The notes under the pieces were generated by a model. It saw only the letters and a program-made list of their open reading frames with translations. It had not been told where the DNA came from and searched no databases. The translations under genes were made by a program, and so were the position numbers. Shown in pieces: positions 1 to 12,714 of a stretch of DNA of 64,000 bases. How positions within the stretch are numbered: position 1 is the first letter of the stretch; every line of letters begins with the position of its first letter. Source of the stretch: Papaver somniferum (Eukaryota; Streptophyta; Magnoliopsida; Ranunculales; Papaveraceae); contig NC_039361.1 in assembly GCF_003573695.1 (NCBI RefSeq), positions 34,909,702 to 34,973,701 on the forward strand, given 5' to 3'.

Positions 1-1979
1 CAGACTCTAGCCTACTACAAACTGATCAAGGTACAGTTGAGTTCCTTACGTCTCTGAATCCCAGCAGGACTCTACGCACTTGATTCCCTTAGCTGATCTC
101 ACCCACAACTAAGAGCTGATACGACCTAAACTCGAACACTTGATAAACAAATTTGTCTCCCACAGAAAAGTCTATTCTGATAGATAAATCTGTCTCCCAC
201 AAAAATACCTACGAATTTTTTGTTCAGTCTTTTGTAAATCAAGGTGAACATGAGCCAATTGATAATCCAGTCTTATATTCCCTAAGAACAACCTAGAAAT
301 ATCAATCACCTCACAATAAATTAATTATATGGTAGTAGAACAAGTTATTGTGGAATCACAAAGAATGAGATTAAGAGCTTTGTGATTACTTTTTATATCT
401 TACTTATCGGAGAAAAATCTCGAGCAAATCTTAAAGAAGATAGTACTCAATACGATAGAACAAGTAAGATCAGAACACGCAACCACAGAGAAAATAGTTG
501 AATCTGGCTTCAGAATCCAATGAAGTCTTTAAGTCGTTAACCTATAATGGTTTTAGGAAAAACCTAGGTTAAAGGAAAATCGACTCTAGTCGCAACTAGT
601 ATCACACAGAAGGTGTGAGGATTATGTTTCCCAGTTTCTAGAGTTCTCCATATATAGTCTTCAAATCATGGTTTGATAACTTTGTAACAAAGCAATCAAT
701 ATTCATTGTTGGATGAAATCCTGATTTAAGATTCAATCTAAGTTTGCTTAAACCAAAGCAATATCTCTCCACCGTTAGATGGTCTTAGCTTGTTACACAC
801 AAATGAAATATACCTTCATTTAGATATGAGTAACCGTACCTAAACGTGTATATTAAGTTGACACAATAAAAGTTAACCACAGTCATATGAACACTTTTGT
901 GTTAACCATATTCATCTTAACACTTCTAGATCAAATGATACTAAAATGAATCTACTTGTGTTACTCCTAAAGTTGTTCAATTGTTTATATTCTCATAGAA
1001 GTATAGAAGACACAATTGAAGAAAAATCGAATTTGATTCACAAGAATCAATTCATGAACATTTATCCAGGTTTTGCAAAGATTGCATTCCTTCATATATA
1101 AATGTATTTGTTCATGAGTATGAAATCATACTTAACCGATTTTAGAACTTAACAACATGAGTTTGCAAACGGGTACGCATACGGTTGTTCAGGAGTGATC
1201 TCAGGTGAAACAACTTGCAAACAGGTACGCAAACTTAGTTCCCGGACTTTAACAGTTAAAGTTGTTCGCATGCGGGTATGCATACTTGATTCCCGGACCT
1301 GAATCATTCTTACAACAGTTTGCATACTGGTATGCATACCGTGCTATATCCAGACAATGGTTGATTGTTCTAAACTCCCATTTCAATCATTGAAACATCC
1401 TTAGAAGACGACAATAGATGTCTCGCACAAACTATTAGCTTACTAGTAATTTTCAAGTGATCAAATGACCAATACAAAACATTCCGAGTCTACATCAAAT
1501 GACTGTCTCACACAAATCATGTAAGATGTTACAAGGCGATTTTCACATGATCATCTTTTGACTTTCGTCATGAATAATGATGAACGTAGTTAAAGAAAAA
1601 AGCTTTCCAACACATATTTCGAGAAAGATATAAGCGAGTTAAACTCAGCTCGAAATATCAAATGTGTATAATGTCAAGTCTATATAGATATACGACTTAG
1701 TCTCAATTTGATATATAATAGAATAGACTTCTGATTGATAAATGAGTTCAAGTCTCCACATACCTTTTGTTGATGAAGTTCCTCAAAGCTCCCATTAGTA
1801 GATCTTCGTCTTCAATCGATGGACGCCGTGAAGTCGAAAGCTCAACTACACATTTTATCCTAATCCGAGACATAACTATAAGTAGACTATAAATCAAGAC
1901 TTATAGTTTTGACAACTAAACTTGACAAACAAGCTTGAGATAGAAACGCTTGCGAGTTCGACCGAGTAGTTCTCTAACA
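1..1979 (-). repeat. Copia-like long terminal repeat, reverse, cut by window edge
   Basis: The reverse complement aligns along its length with the repeats at 50873-53293 and 59258-61239. Shared landmarks are the start TGTTAGAG near the right end (ends at 1979), a CTTGATTT-type block, a cluster of GTATGCGTAC-like dyads (1155-1345) and the block around GGGAATCAAGTGCGTAG. The other end of the repeat lies outside the window. No coding capacity is visible. The Copia assignment rests on its partner copies flanking a two-knuckle gag fragment. Confidence 0.75.
1155..1345. repeat. Degenerate dyad minisatellite inside the LTR
   Basis: Four copies of a roughly 22-bp dyad of the form GTTTGCAAACGGGTACGCAT are separated by spacers that contain TTCCCGGAC. 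The same module occurs at the same relative place in the other long copies (11790-12150, 51545-51740, 59884-60076). The half-sites read GTAYGCGTAC with variation. Confidence 0.7.
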
Positions 1980-1989
1980 AGCTCCTTTC

Positions 1990-2713
1990 CAAATAATGTT
2001 CTTTTTTTGCAAATAAAAACAGTACATAACTGCGTCAAATATGACATGGCATGCATACAAGGTATGTATACCCCTTGGCAGTTCGTGTACTTTTCCTTTT
2101 AAATTAAAGGCTACTGAACTATGTCAATATGATATTGTATGAATACATGGTGTACATGCCCTAAACAGTTCGTAAATTTTTAACTCTCATATAAAGTTCA
2201 GAAACATTTCATATAACTAAGTTATACATGGAAGGTACAGTTCGTGAACTATTTTACTTAGGAAATATTTCAAAGATAACTTCCAATAAAAACAGTTTAT
2301 ATATGAATGATAAATTGTTCTTGACTAAGATTGGTAAAGATCTATGAACTTTCATTACTTGGATCATATTTCGAGAGTTTACACAAGACAAGCTTGAACT
2401 CGAAATCTCTTCTTTAAAATATTAAATCTATTAAAACCATACGACATAGTCCCATAAGATAAAATGGTAGATACTTTGAGTAAGTAGGATAAGTCAGTCG
2501 TGACATACCTCTTGTTGATGAAGTTCTAGCAAATCTTCTTTTGTCCTTAAGTCTTTAATCTTCGAGTATATTTATTGATATCTGAAACTATCATGCTCTA
2601 ATCCTAGTCGGGGACTTGACTTTAGTAGACTAGAAAATCAATATATAATTTTGTGCATCTAACATTGACAAGAAGCTTGAGATTGAAAAAATTGTGAATC
2701 CAATCGAGCAATC
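1990..2713 (-). repeat. Diverged second copy of the same LTR family
   Basis: After the end of the first LTR, the sequence again resembles the family in reverse. It has GCATACAAGGTATGTATACC dyads at 2050-2075, the 'gttgatgaagttct' block at 2513 and the 'agactagaaaatcaa' start block near 2625. It is much more diverged and lacks the clean TGTTAGAG end. It is probably an older insertion. Confidence 0.45.
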
Positions 2714-3619
2714 ACGTGGAATATTTTGATCAAGTTTTATCACGTGGTAAATTTTGGTTCATTAACAAGAAAATGAGTTCCATGAGTAGATTTAGTGGCA
2801 CCATGAAAACTTTAGGTCACATGACATATTTTGAGATAAGATACAAACTCCTTTAAGTATTCAGTGATAAATTCTAAGGTCACGGTATATATTTTGGTTT
2901 ATCCCGATAGATGTTGATAATATATTTCAGTCATGTGGCGTAATCCCGACCATGTGGTAAATTTGGGATCACGAGGTAGATAGTAGATTATTTTAGAAAA
3001 ATTTTGGTAACAAAACACATTTGGATCACAATGAATGATTTTTCACGAGACTTGTTTGAGTCATGAAATAGACTTTGAGTCACAAGTCACATCGACGTCT
3101 TATTTGTGGGATTTTGATTTTTATCTCATTATGTAATATGTAGTTACCTCCTTAAGAAAATCGTATTCTCATTGCGTAATCTAATTTAGGGAATTCAAAT
3201 AAATATAATTTGTCTATACCAGTCAAAGACAAAGGTTGATTCCACTGTCTATAACGGTGTTACCCACTTTATTTTAACCATAGCGTAGGAAAGAGGTATG
3301 GTATTGACTCCGACTAGGAAAGGTTGTATTCCCTATTTGCTTCAATTTCTTCCATAAATATAGACAAAATTATATTCAGATGGGACGGCGTATCGATTTA
3401 GCAAGATGGGTATCCCACTGATTAAATTCATAAGAATTAAATCAAGTATGTCGCATAAAAAATTAAAAAAGTTAAAAGTAGAGTATATTATTTCAGTCGA
3501 CCGCAGAAAAATGCACTAAGTAAAGCCGTTTAGATCTAAGATCGTTTGAATCTGATTCATTCAAATTACCTGACATATCTGGATCTGACTCGTTAAAGTC
3601 CGGCTCCATACAATACTGT
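2714..3619. other. Gene-free AT-rich stretch
   Basis: I see no open frame with a recognisable domain. Several short motifs recur loosely (CACGTGG, 'tcatgtggcgtaa', 'atcacgaggtaga'), which suggests an old decayed repeat, but nothing can be named. Confidence 0.4.
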
Positions 3620-4549
3620 GAGTCCAATTTTGTGCACACTCCTTTAACGAGTATGCACGCAACAAATTAATCTGATTGGTCCTCTTTAACTAATGGTTAT
3701 CTCATTTCATTAAATCATCTTTTATTTTATTTTAATTTAGTTTAAATCTAAAAAAGGAAACCATATCAAATATTCTCCTACAGTGTACTCAATATTCAGC
3801 TTCTCTGCAATTTGTTAACTAATAGTAGTAATCTTCGGCAAACTTGGATGATAAAGTATTAAAGAGTGTATTTTACAATTTTGAAACATTGTATCAACAG
3901 ACGAACAAAGAAAATCTGTGCACTGTATCTTACAATTTTGAAACACGGGATATCTTATACGCATGAAAAACACCAAGCAGATCATAATTATAAGAAGAAC
4001 ATTCAGGAGGCAATCACTATGGTCCAACTGAATAATCACAACAGACAAAGAACAAGATCTGATACATCGTATCCGATTATCAATTTGTGACTGCAAATTA
4101 AATAGTCAGATCTTTAGCATACTCCACTACATTAAGTAACTAATACGAGATATGGAAGTATTTTGATTTGCGAGTTCATACGGGTTATTGGACTAACAAC
4201 TCGGTATAAGCTCAATTGAAATTAATAGAGATCCACTAATCACTGAAATCAATTACATACACTACGGTTACCAACATCATCACATATCTTTCTTAGTCTA
4301 AATCTAAACAAAGTTTGGATGATCATTATCAAAGTTCATAATGCTTCGAAAAAGAAAAAATCAAAGTTCATAATTCATTAGTTATTTCCTATGTTTAAAA
4401 TGCTATAATTTAGGTAATTAGTAGATATGCTATATTTTTCTTACCTGTTTTAGATTAAATTAATTTTTGTTATTAAATAGATAACTCAACCAATAAGGTT
4501 GTTTTGTTATGTGCACACTCTTTAAAGGAGTGTGCAAAAAATTGGACTC
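3620..4549. mobile_element. Foldback/TIR element of about 930 bp
   Basis: The left end GAGTCCAATTTTGTGCACAC and the right end (reverse strand GAGTCCAATTTTTTGCACAC) are inverted copies. Similarity continues inward for more than 60 bp. Each end is also a local palindrome: at 4512-4534 GCACACTC pairs with GAGTGTGC around TTTAAAG. Internal open frames on both strands (about 3815-4096) are short and not recognisable. A clean target duplication was not found, so the superfamily is open. Confidence 0.6.
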
Positions 4550-4688
4550 CGATAATGTGTTTTGGTCATCCAGATTGAGGGCCAATATAATGCCATGTCA
4601 CCTACTTACGTGTCAAGTCACTTCTCAAAATTCTGCATGAGCAGATAATAAATCCTGCACCGTCGTTGCACGATGAAAACGAGACATG

Positions 4689-4838
4689 TTTTCTTGAGTT
4701 AAAAGAAAAAGTCCACCACAAAATTAAAAGCAAACTCTCCCCAAAAACACAAAATCAAAAAACCAAGTCCTACCCTAGTTCTTCTTCACCTTCTTCTCTC
4801 TCTGTAATCTCGATTTAGCCATGGATCATAAACAACAG
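4689..4838 (+). pseudogene. Copy of the PBF1 leader and first codons, no gene body
   Basis: About 150 bp match the region 20821-20965 just upstream of and across the PBF1 start. Shared blocks are GAGTTAAAAGAAAAAG, the CTCTCCCC-AAAACA-AAATC stretch, the CTTCTTCACCTTCTTCTCT pyrimidine run, the GTAATCTCGA block and a start codon (4821) followed by an AAACAACAG hexad. Similarity stops after about six codons, inside exon 1, and what follows is AT-rich sequence with no proteasome exons. It is a partial duplicate of the promoter-proximal leader, not a processed copy of the transcript. Confidence 0.75.
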
Positions 4839-4849
4839 GGTTGTAATCA

Positions 4850-7590
4850 TTCTTTTTCTAATTACAACACTATTCTATCAATTAAAATCAAAAAATAAGA
4901 TCACGCTTCAGATAAGAATTATTAAAAAATAAAATTGATTGTGGATACTAACGTTTTAAATCGATATTGTGTCTTTCTTGCGAATATATTTTTTGGCGAT
5001 CCTGTCAAAAAGTAAAATACTATGAATCGTTAGAATCTAAAACAAAATATTAACGCAAGATTAAAATCTAAGGCAAGCCAACACTAAAACGATCATACAA
5101 AAATTCAAGCAATAAAAATTAATAAACCTCATTTTTATTTTTTTATCTTAATTTTGTTCATACAACAATTAAAAAAAAATCTAAAATAAAAATGATTCTT
5201 ACTTGTAATAAGCTCAGCATGTTGCAAGGCTTCCATCCAATTTCGTTTGTAACGATTGTTCTGATCAATAAGAATAATTAAAATAAAAGATAAATTAAAT
5301 AAAGTCAATTTTTTAATTTTTTTACGTTTTGATATGTAATATATTTTTAATATATCTTTTACACAAGAATATTTGCAACCACTAATTATGGTGATATGTG
5401 AATAATTTAGGTATCAAAACTATCCGAAAATAAAAGTTTATAGATATTTTCATTTCATTCTATTTGAAAGAAAAAAATAACTAAATTAATTAAGTTCTTA
5501 AACATAATTAAGTTCCTACACAATGTGTAAAGATACCCATAAATATGAAATATATCTTTCATTCAAAAATATTTGCAACCACTAATTATGGTGGTAAATG
5601 AGAATAATGTAGCTATCCAAAACTACAGAATTACAAAAGTTTCGTATTATGGTGGTAAATGGAATAGTGTATCTATCCCATCATAAATTTATCCATGTTT
5701 ATCCCGAAAAGAGAGATTTTTTTCTTCTGGAAATTCAGTTGCAAATCACTCGAACAAAGGTAAGGTCTCATCATTTTTGTGATGTTATATTGGTTAATGG
5801 TGATTTTTGATCTACATTTATTTTTTTACTCTTCTCGCTACATTGATGTAGATGAACGCATGAGATAATGTCGGGTATTGATGAGGTGATTAAATTTATC
5901 TTATTTTTGATCGTCTATTAATATTTTACTTTGGTGTAATTGGTAGTTGTTTGTATGCATTTTTTTTTGGTTTACATATGACTTTTTTTTTGTTACGAAA
6001 TAATTAGATATTTTAAATATGATTAACAACTTTGATAGCCAAGTTTGGATATTGATATCGGTTATTTTAAACTGATTAAGGTTTGGAAACTGATATTGGA
6101 ACGGGTAAATAACTAAACACAATTCTTAGTTGGTAAACCCTAACCTTTTTCTTTTCTTCATGTTCTACTCCATATTACTTCTGCTCCGGTTTCTCTCAAT
6201 TCTCTTCGTAAGGATTTTTTATTTAGGTTTTATTTTCACTATTGACCTGATTTGGAGTCATTAACTTTTGATTTATATCACGTTTTAATTTTGGAGCCTA
6301 GAATCTCTCTGGACCGGGTCAAGTTGGTATGTCCCAATCCTCGCTGATGTTATTAAGATATTTCATTTTCTAATAACATAATGACTTTTTAGTTTTTTGT
6401 ATTTTCTATAATGCTTATATTTTTGTTCTATTATTATTACAACTAACTAAAACAGTTTGCAGAGCACGATTGTATATTAATAATGCGCCACTCCAACAAG
6501 ATTTCTCCTAATTTACTAATGGTGTGAAGGTATGAAGGTATGATAGAGGTGAAAATCTACATTGATTTTTTTTTCTATGTACGATGGATAACATTAGTAA
6601 CCATTTTTTTCGCCATGGAATCCGTGTTAATCTGCGCTATCTTATGGATTTGGATTCAGGACATCGTAGATGATTAATATTATGGCCGCTTATGGGTATT
6701 CAGTCTCGTTTTATAGCTTTTGTTCCACTTAAAATTTTTTTTTTGCAGCTTTGCTTTTCTTTGTGTTGGGATCATGATGTCGTAAACCGTCACGAAGCAT
6801 TCTAAATATAATTGGTTTTTTCATTCAGAATTTCCAACAAACAACGTAAGTATCAATAGAGTTCATAGAATGTGACACAAGGCTAAACAATTGACTACCA
6901 TCTATAGAGAACATAGATCCCCAATTTTCATGTGTTTTTGAAGTGGATAATTTGCCTCTTTGTTTTCTGTTTGCTCTTCTTTAAAAGATCGATATGATTG
7001 ATAAGTAATTTTTATAGATATTTTCTACATATAGTCCAGATTGTTATGCTATGATTGATAGGTAATTTTAAGCTATCTTGATGATAGCTTAAAGATTTTT
7101 TTAGGTAATGGATCTTGGAACTATGAAGGAGAAAATTTGTTAGAGTGGGCCTTTATAATTTCTTGATGCAAATAAGAGTTCACGATCAGTTTCTTTTTAG
7201 TTATTTTCTGAACCAAATTTTTTCCCAATTTGTTTATATTAATGGTAGCTGTTGCGGTTGCAGGGAGGTTCATCTTTTGTCTTTCTCCTTTTTGGTTGGT
7301 GGTCTGTTTGTTGTTAGATGGCTTGGTATGCTTTTTTAGCAGTCTCAGTGTCAGGACTACGAATCGTACATTGATCACAAATGAGGAGTGAATGTGAAAT
7401 AAAAAAAAAAACTACACGATGTGGAATCAGTGACACCTTAGTAGTTTGAAAATATTAATTGGATGCAATATGAAGTTTATTGAAATTCGATTTTTAAGTG
7501 GTTTTATGTGATTATATAGGATTAATTAGATGGAATGATATTGACACATACATTTTGTCTAATTTTGAAATTCACTCATCTAATCATATG
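4850..7590. other. AT-rich stretch without a recognised gene
   Basis: The stretch contains T-rich blocks and several splice-like signals (for example 'ggttgcag' at 7256-7263) but no frame I can assign. Because a P450 fragment begins at 7597, part of it may be old intron or upstream sequence of that gene. A local duplication lies at 5340-5680. Confidence 0.35.
5340..5680 (+). repeat. Local tandem duplication, 200-bp period
   Basis: The block AATATTTGCAACCACTAATT at about 5369 recurs at about 5569, followed in both by 'atggtg', a variable part and 'tatc..aaaacta'. A third shorter piece ('tattatggtggtaaatg') starts near 5645. Confidence 0.65.
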
Positions 7591-7596
7591 CATATA

Positions 7597-7826
7597 AATA
7601 AGCAGGATGTTATTGTATCTGGGACTGCCACAACGTCATCGACATTGGAATGGGGAATGTTAGAAGTAATCAAGATTCCAGAAATTTTGAGGAAGGCTTA
7701 AGAAAAGTTGGATGAAGTATAGTAGGCAAAAACAACATTGTGGAAGAATCTCACATGAACCAGCTGCCTTACTTGGAAGCGTGGTTAAGGATACTTCTAG
7801 GTTGCATCATGCAACCCCCAGATATG
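7597..7826 (+). pseudogene. Cytochrome P450 fragment (I-helix to K-helix), broken
   Basis: The forward frame reads DVIVSGTATTSSTLEWGMLE followed by VIKIPEILRKA. This matches the I-helix oxygen-binding segment of plant clan-71 P450s, where AGTDTSS-type sequence is usual. A stop follows, then LDEV, two shifts of frame, VEESHMNQLPYLEA and VKDTSRLHHATPR, which corresponds to the K-helix ExxR region. The acidic residue of the I-helix is Ala here and the ExxR glutamate is Asp. Stops and frameshifts exclude function. No haem-binding exon is found downstream, where a Gypsy-type LTR begins near 7875. A CYP76/CYP80-like subfamily is only a guess from the VVGKNNIVEES-type wording. Confidence 0.75.
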
Positions 7827-7874
7827 GTATTTTAATTTTGTTTTGTCATGTCAGGTTGATTCTGAAGTCGTGGG

Positions 7875-10260
7875 GTACCAAAATACACCACGAACTTTTT
7901 CTTAGGCAACTTGTATGGACAAACTTAAATACGATTCTGATAGATATAATAAACCGCAATCGAACGACGTCCAACTAGTAGACAAAGGCAAGTACGGGTC
8001 GAACCCACAGGGAGCGGTGGAAATACTCTAATCAATATCTCTAATTAACTAACAAGAAATGATTTTGGGGATTTTTATAATGAGAAATGTAAAACGAAAT
8101 AATAAAACTACTGAAATAAAATAAAATCAATGGGAAAGTTGGTAACCAGGGTTTATAGTATCCACCACTATTTCTATTCAATTACTGAAATGAAACATAA
8201 TTATTGAATATTCATTTATCGTTCGTTCTATCGACAACACCTATTATATGTATTAGAATCGTAAATATCACTGGGACACCCTAAGCATGGCACATCAAAA
8301 GACTAAATCCAAGCATGCACCATCAAATTGTATTAGTGAGAAAATCATACGAAACTAAATATAGGTTCACAAATAATACCTGGCTATTCTAAGCATACAC
8401 CATCAAAGGAAATATCAGACAATGAGACAAATATATTTGTTATCCTAACAATTAAGCACAAAGGTTCTACAAAACCGGTGAAGCAACAACTCATATTTCG
8501 AGAAATCAATAAAAAATATCAAGAACTAATCATATTAAATTCATAATAGCCTCCAACACATAAATATTTCAAATCAAATCGTTCTTATGCTCAAAGTGGT
8601 TTCTACCATAAACCCTAACTACAAGGTTTAGCAATACATGGCTTTCTCAAAAGCCATAAACAAATCTAAATAAGAACAACTAACAAAGCAAATGGAATTA
8701 AATAACAAGTACTCCAAACCCTTGCCGCTCTGTCGCTTCTTTTCCCCTCTCTGGTTTTGGATCTGTAGCCGCAACCTGTTCCGGTGTCGGCCTCCTTTTC
8801 CCTCCCGTTTTGGCTTATAGCCGCACCTCTCTGATAAATAGAACTCCAGACGGCCTCTCCCTCTCTCACCGTCTTCTCAGAAATATATATGCTGTTGTTG
8901 CGAAGAGACTACTTACTTAGCCCGAGCAACCAAAGCCCAGTCCAAGACCGGTCCATATCCACACTATTACCAGACTCAAGTTTCTTTTCTTCTAAACCCG
9001 GCCACAACACCAACCCTGGTCACTGCACCTGCTTCTTCATCACCGAGTTACCATTTTACAACGAACTCCTAACCATCTTAGCCTCGGCACCAGTTCCTTC
9101 TTTCGCTTTCAGTCAACAAACTCATCTTTCGCAACTTCATTTCTCCATCAGTCTACTGTATTTCAGCCAAGTCTCCTACTCCACGGTCATGGCAGCTAAA
9201 ACCCATCACTGCCACCAACTGCAGTTAAATCCGTATACAACCAAGCCCAATTCCATAGATGTTGTTGTTAAGAACGCCTTCGTTCTCTCAAACACCCACC
9301 AGCGGTTCTCGATCTCGTACCATTGGAAAATGGTTGTACTACAGCTGCTTTGAACACACCACACTAGCTCAAGAATGTCACTGAAATCCCATACAAAACC
9401 GACTTCATTTACGTCCAGATCCGCAGATGACCTACAACCAACCATACGCTTCAAATGTTGTTGCTGTTGAAACTCAAATCGACTGCGAACCCACTTCACT
9501 TCGAACCAAAATTCACCAGCGCCTTTCTTGACTGGCGACTGCCATTCGTCCTTGCTGGATGCAGGGCTCAGCCAATCGACGCCGCCATTCCTTGCCAACG
9601 CACATCTCCAATTCAATGATTCTGGATGCCTCACATTGCTGCTATCTTCTTCTACAGCTCCGACAGATTTCTATCACGGTCTCGTCGAAATCCATCAACA
9701 CCAGCTGGACTCATTGCTTGCTTTCGTTTCTTCTATGTACGATATCCTTTTCTCGTCATTCTCAGTTGTCCAAACCTTCTCTCTTTCAGCCAGCAAAACC
9801 CATTGTAGGTACTTGTACACAGTAGACACCACCCACAAATTGTAGGTTCCTTGTCTTTGTTTCGCATACACAACACCTGAATGCAGACTACGACTCGTCT
9901 TTATCACCACAGCTTCAATTAAAGCAAGCTCAACTTCGAACTCCTCTTCTTACTGAGCTCCGGCACCTTCGTTCTTCCCAACTGGTTTTCTCTTCAAACC
10001 AACCCAGCTCAACCAATTTCTGCCATCGCCGATGCTTCCAAAGATGATAAACGGAATTTCGGTGAAGTCTCCATCTCGATACCATTCTGCAATATATAAT
10101 CTCCCAAGCCCTGTGATGAAATTGAGACAGCACCAGCTCGAACATGATATTGTGGTTGTAGTAGAAGGCCACGTCTCTCTGTCTTTTAATGGGCCTGGAT
10201 CATTTTGAACAAGCCTAGACAATTCTTCCCTTTGCTTCATGGTCGTGAAATGTATAACAG
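7875..10260 (-). mobile_element. Gypsy-type LTR region, reverse orientation (approximate)
   Basis: Near the left edge, 'gggtcgaacccacaggga' at 7996-8013 matches in kind the 'agggtcgaaccacagagac' at 53389-53407, which lies near the end of a well-bounded Gypsy-type LTR. The following section has the same layout (AT-rich, then C+T-rich). Several 60-150 codon open frames (for example 8889-9353 + and 9206-9634 -) have no domain and overlap on both strands, so I treat them as chance. The boundaries are uncertain. Confidence 0.4.
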
Positions 10261-10439
10261 TGTGCTCATGACGTCCTAACGTCCTAGCTAAACAACTTAG
10301 CTGGCCGTATCGCGAACACCACCGTAACTCCCAGTTTAGCTAGTTATTTCTCCATTGATCGGGTTCAAAAGCATTAAAATAGTGTTGTTAGCCAAAATAT
10401 CGAGTCCTAACTAATATAGATATGGGTATAAAATGTAGC

Positions 10440-12714
10440 ACATACGTGTTTATCAGATTCCGAGAGTTCAATTTAATGAATCTCAATCAAGGAATAATAT
10501 TTAGAGTTATATCTGTTTCCCTCACAATTAGAACGTTTACATAACCAAGTTCGTGAACCTAATTATATGTGAGAGTTCTTGGACGATCTCAAAAATCAAT
10601 ATCCAAGAATCAATCAAGTTGTAGCCAACAAACAAGGATGGATGTATCTACTTGATTGATTTACGTACAACATGTGATATTTCAATTATAAAGATATATA
10701 ATATGATGCGGAAAAAAATAACATAGACATCAAAAATTTTGATAACGAAGAAACCGAAAATGTAAAAAAAAAAAAAACCCTGAGGACCTAGTCCAGATTT
10801 GAACACCAAACTGTACTAAGCCGCTACATACACTAGCCTAATACCAGTTAACTTCAGACTGAAATGTAGTTGAGACTCACAACAATTCATTACTGTCGTG
10901 TTCCTTAGCCTCTTCATTCCCAGAAGGACTCTGCAAAATTGATTGCCTTAGCTGACATCACACCAACTAAGAGTTGCTTCAACTTAATTAAAGACTTTAA
11001 ACCAATATGCCTCCCACTAATAAGCCTATTTGTGTGATTTCCTTTTTGGTTGTAGATCAAGGTGATACTGGAAATCGATAGCGATAGACAAAGTCTAGCT
11101 AACCTCAAAATCCAGACTTATGTTTCCCGAAGAGCAACCTAGATTATTATTCACCTCAAGAGTATTAAACCTGTGGAATCACAAAGTCTGAGACGAAGAT
11201 AAATTTACGATTTTTATCTATCTTGTTCGAGTGAGCAACTCAATAATCCAACAAGATCAGGATACACAAACTATCAAGATAAGAAATAGTTGGACCTGGC
11301 TTCACGAATCCCTATGAATTCTTTTTAATCGCTAAACCCTAGAAGGGTTTGAAGGAGAGGACGACTCTAGTTACAACTAGGACACACAAAATTAGTGTCA
11401 GGATTCAAAGATCCTAGTTGTGAGAAGTTCCCCTTTTATAGACTTTCAAAGTATGTTGCTTTAGGTTTAAGCTAAGATAGCTTTGGAACCAAGCAAAAAA
11501 TATCCACCTTTAGATGAATCTTTGAAATGAGATTGACATATCAAGATATACGCTCTGGTTAGGATGAACCGTAACCGAACTGTGTACAAAGACATTGTTC
11601 ATGGGGGGTTAGTCGAAACTAGCCGATTGAACTATAAGCTTAATCATTTTCATTAACACTTAAGACTTTAAGTTTGAGTCACTACCATAGGTTATAATGT
11701 GATCAATCATGGCTATTGTGTCTTTAGAGATTTATTCAAATGTTAATTATCTCACAGAAATAATTTTATGTGCATCTGAAAATATTCGATATGGAAAGTA
11801 CGTGTACCAAGTACGTGTACTCTTCCTTGTTGGTGACTATTTTTGTCATGGTACACGTACCGGGTATATGTACTTTTAAGACAAAAACGACTTAGGAACT
11901 CAGAGAAATTTTTCGGTTTGCGTACCGGATATGGATACCACACCGGTTACAGAACCAACAATTCTTTTACGGTATGCATACCGAATATGCGTATCATTCC
12001 TGGTTCACGAGCAATAGAGTTTTGAAGGTATGGATACCGGGTACGCGTACCTAAAAGTTGTTGTCGACTATAGATACATCGGTACGTGTACTGAATACAT
12101 GTACTGCAACTCCGGTCCTATGACAGTTCTCCCAATATGTGAACTGGTATGCATACTGTCCTGTATCCACATTTACAGTAGTTCTATATTTCTCTCTAAA
12201 TCAATTTGAAATATTCTCAAATAACCTCAATGACACGTATCAATGTTCCAGGTATTTTCGAATGATAATCTTGAATCACGATTTAGATTATAAACAATAA
12301 ATTGTTCTTAACCCAAATTCATCAAGTATGAACAAATGTTCATTAAGCTTAATCATATATATTTCGAGACAAATTACCAAGATAAACTTGACTCAAAATT
12401 CTTGATATGCTTACGATAGTCTAATTAGTTACGCGACAACGTCTCATAGATAGAATGATGAATAACTTGAAAAATAGGTGGTTAAGTCTTCACTTACCTT
12501 TTTGTTGAAGAAGTTCTCCAAAAGCTTTGGTTGATATTCGACTTCAAACGGTAGATCGCAGTGATGTTCGATTCTCAACTATATCTTCTATCATAATCCG
12601 AGACTTAACTAATAATAGACTAGAAATCAAGATATAATTTTGATCAACCAAATTTTTTCGATAATAAGCTTGATATTGAAACACTTGTGATTTCGACCGA
12701 AGAGTGCTCTAACA
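10440..12714 (-). repeat. Near full-length Copia-like LTR, reverse
   Basis: The reverse complement starts TGTTAGAGCAC at 12714 and runs through the same landmarks as the LTR at 50873-53293. These include the dyad cluster (11790-12150), the 'aactaagagttg' and 'ctggactaggtcc' blocks, the A-rich 'gttttcctcgttaac' equivalent near 10745 and the 'tgaaatatcac' block near 10670. No internal coding region is attached, so it may be a solo LTR or the remnant of a larger deletion. The left boundary is approximate. Confidence 0.7.

Noticed and set aside
3815..4096. Overlapping short frames on both strands inside the foldback element
   Set aside because: They have no homology I recognise and no gene structure; chance frames are likely.
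7996..8013. tRNA T-arm-like GGGTCGAACCC
   Set aside because: No acceptor or anticodon arm surrounds it. The same motif recurs in the Gypsy-type LTR at 53389.
8889..10240. Overlapping open frames up to 154 codons on both strands
   Set aside because: No domain or splice-consistent gene model was found. The sequence is C+T-rich LTR-like DNA, where long chance frames are common.
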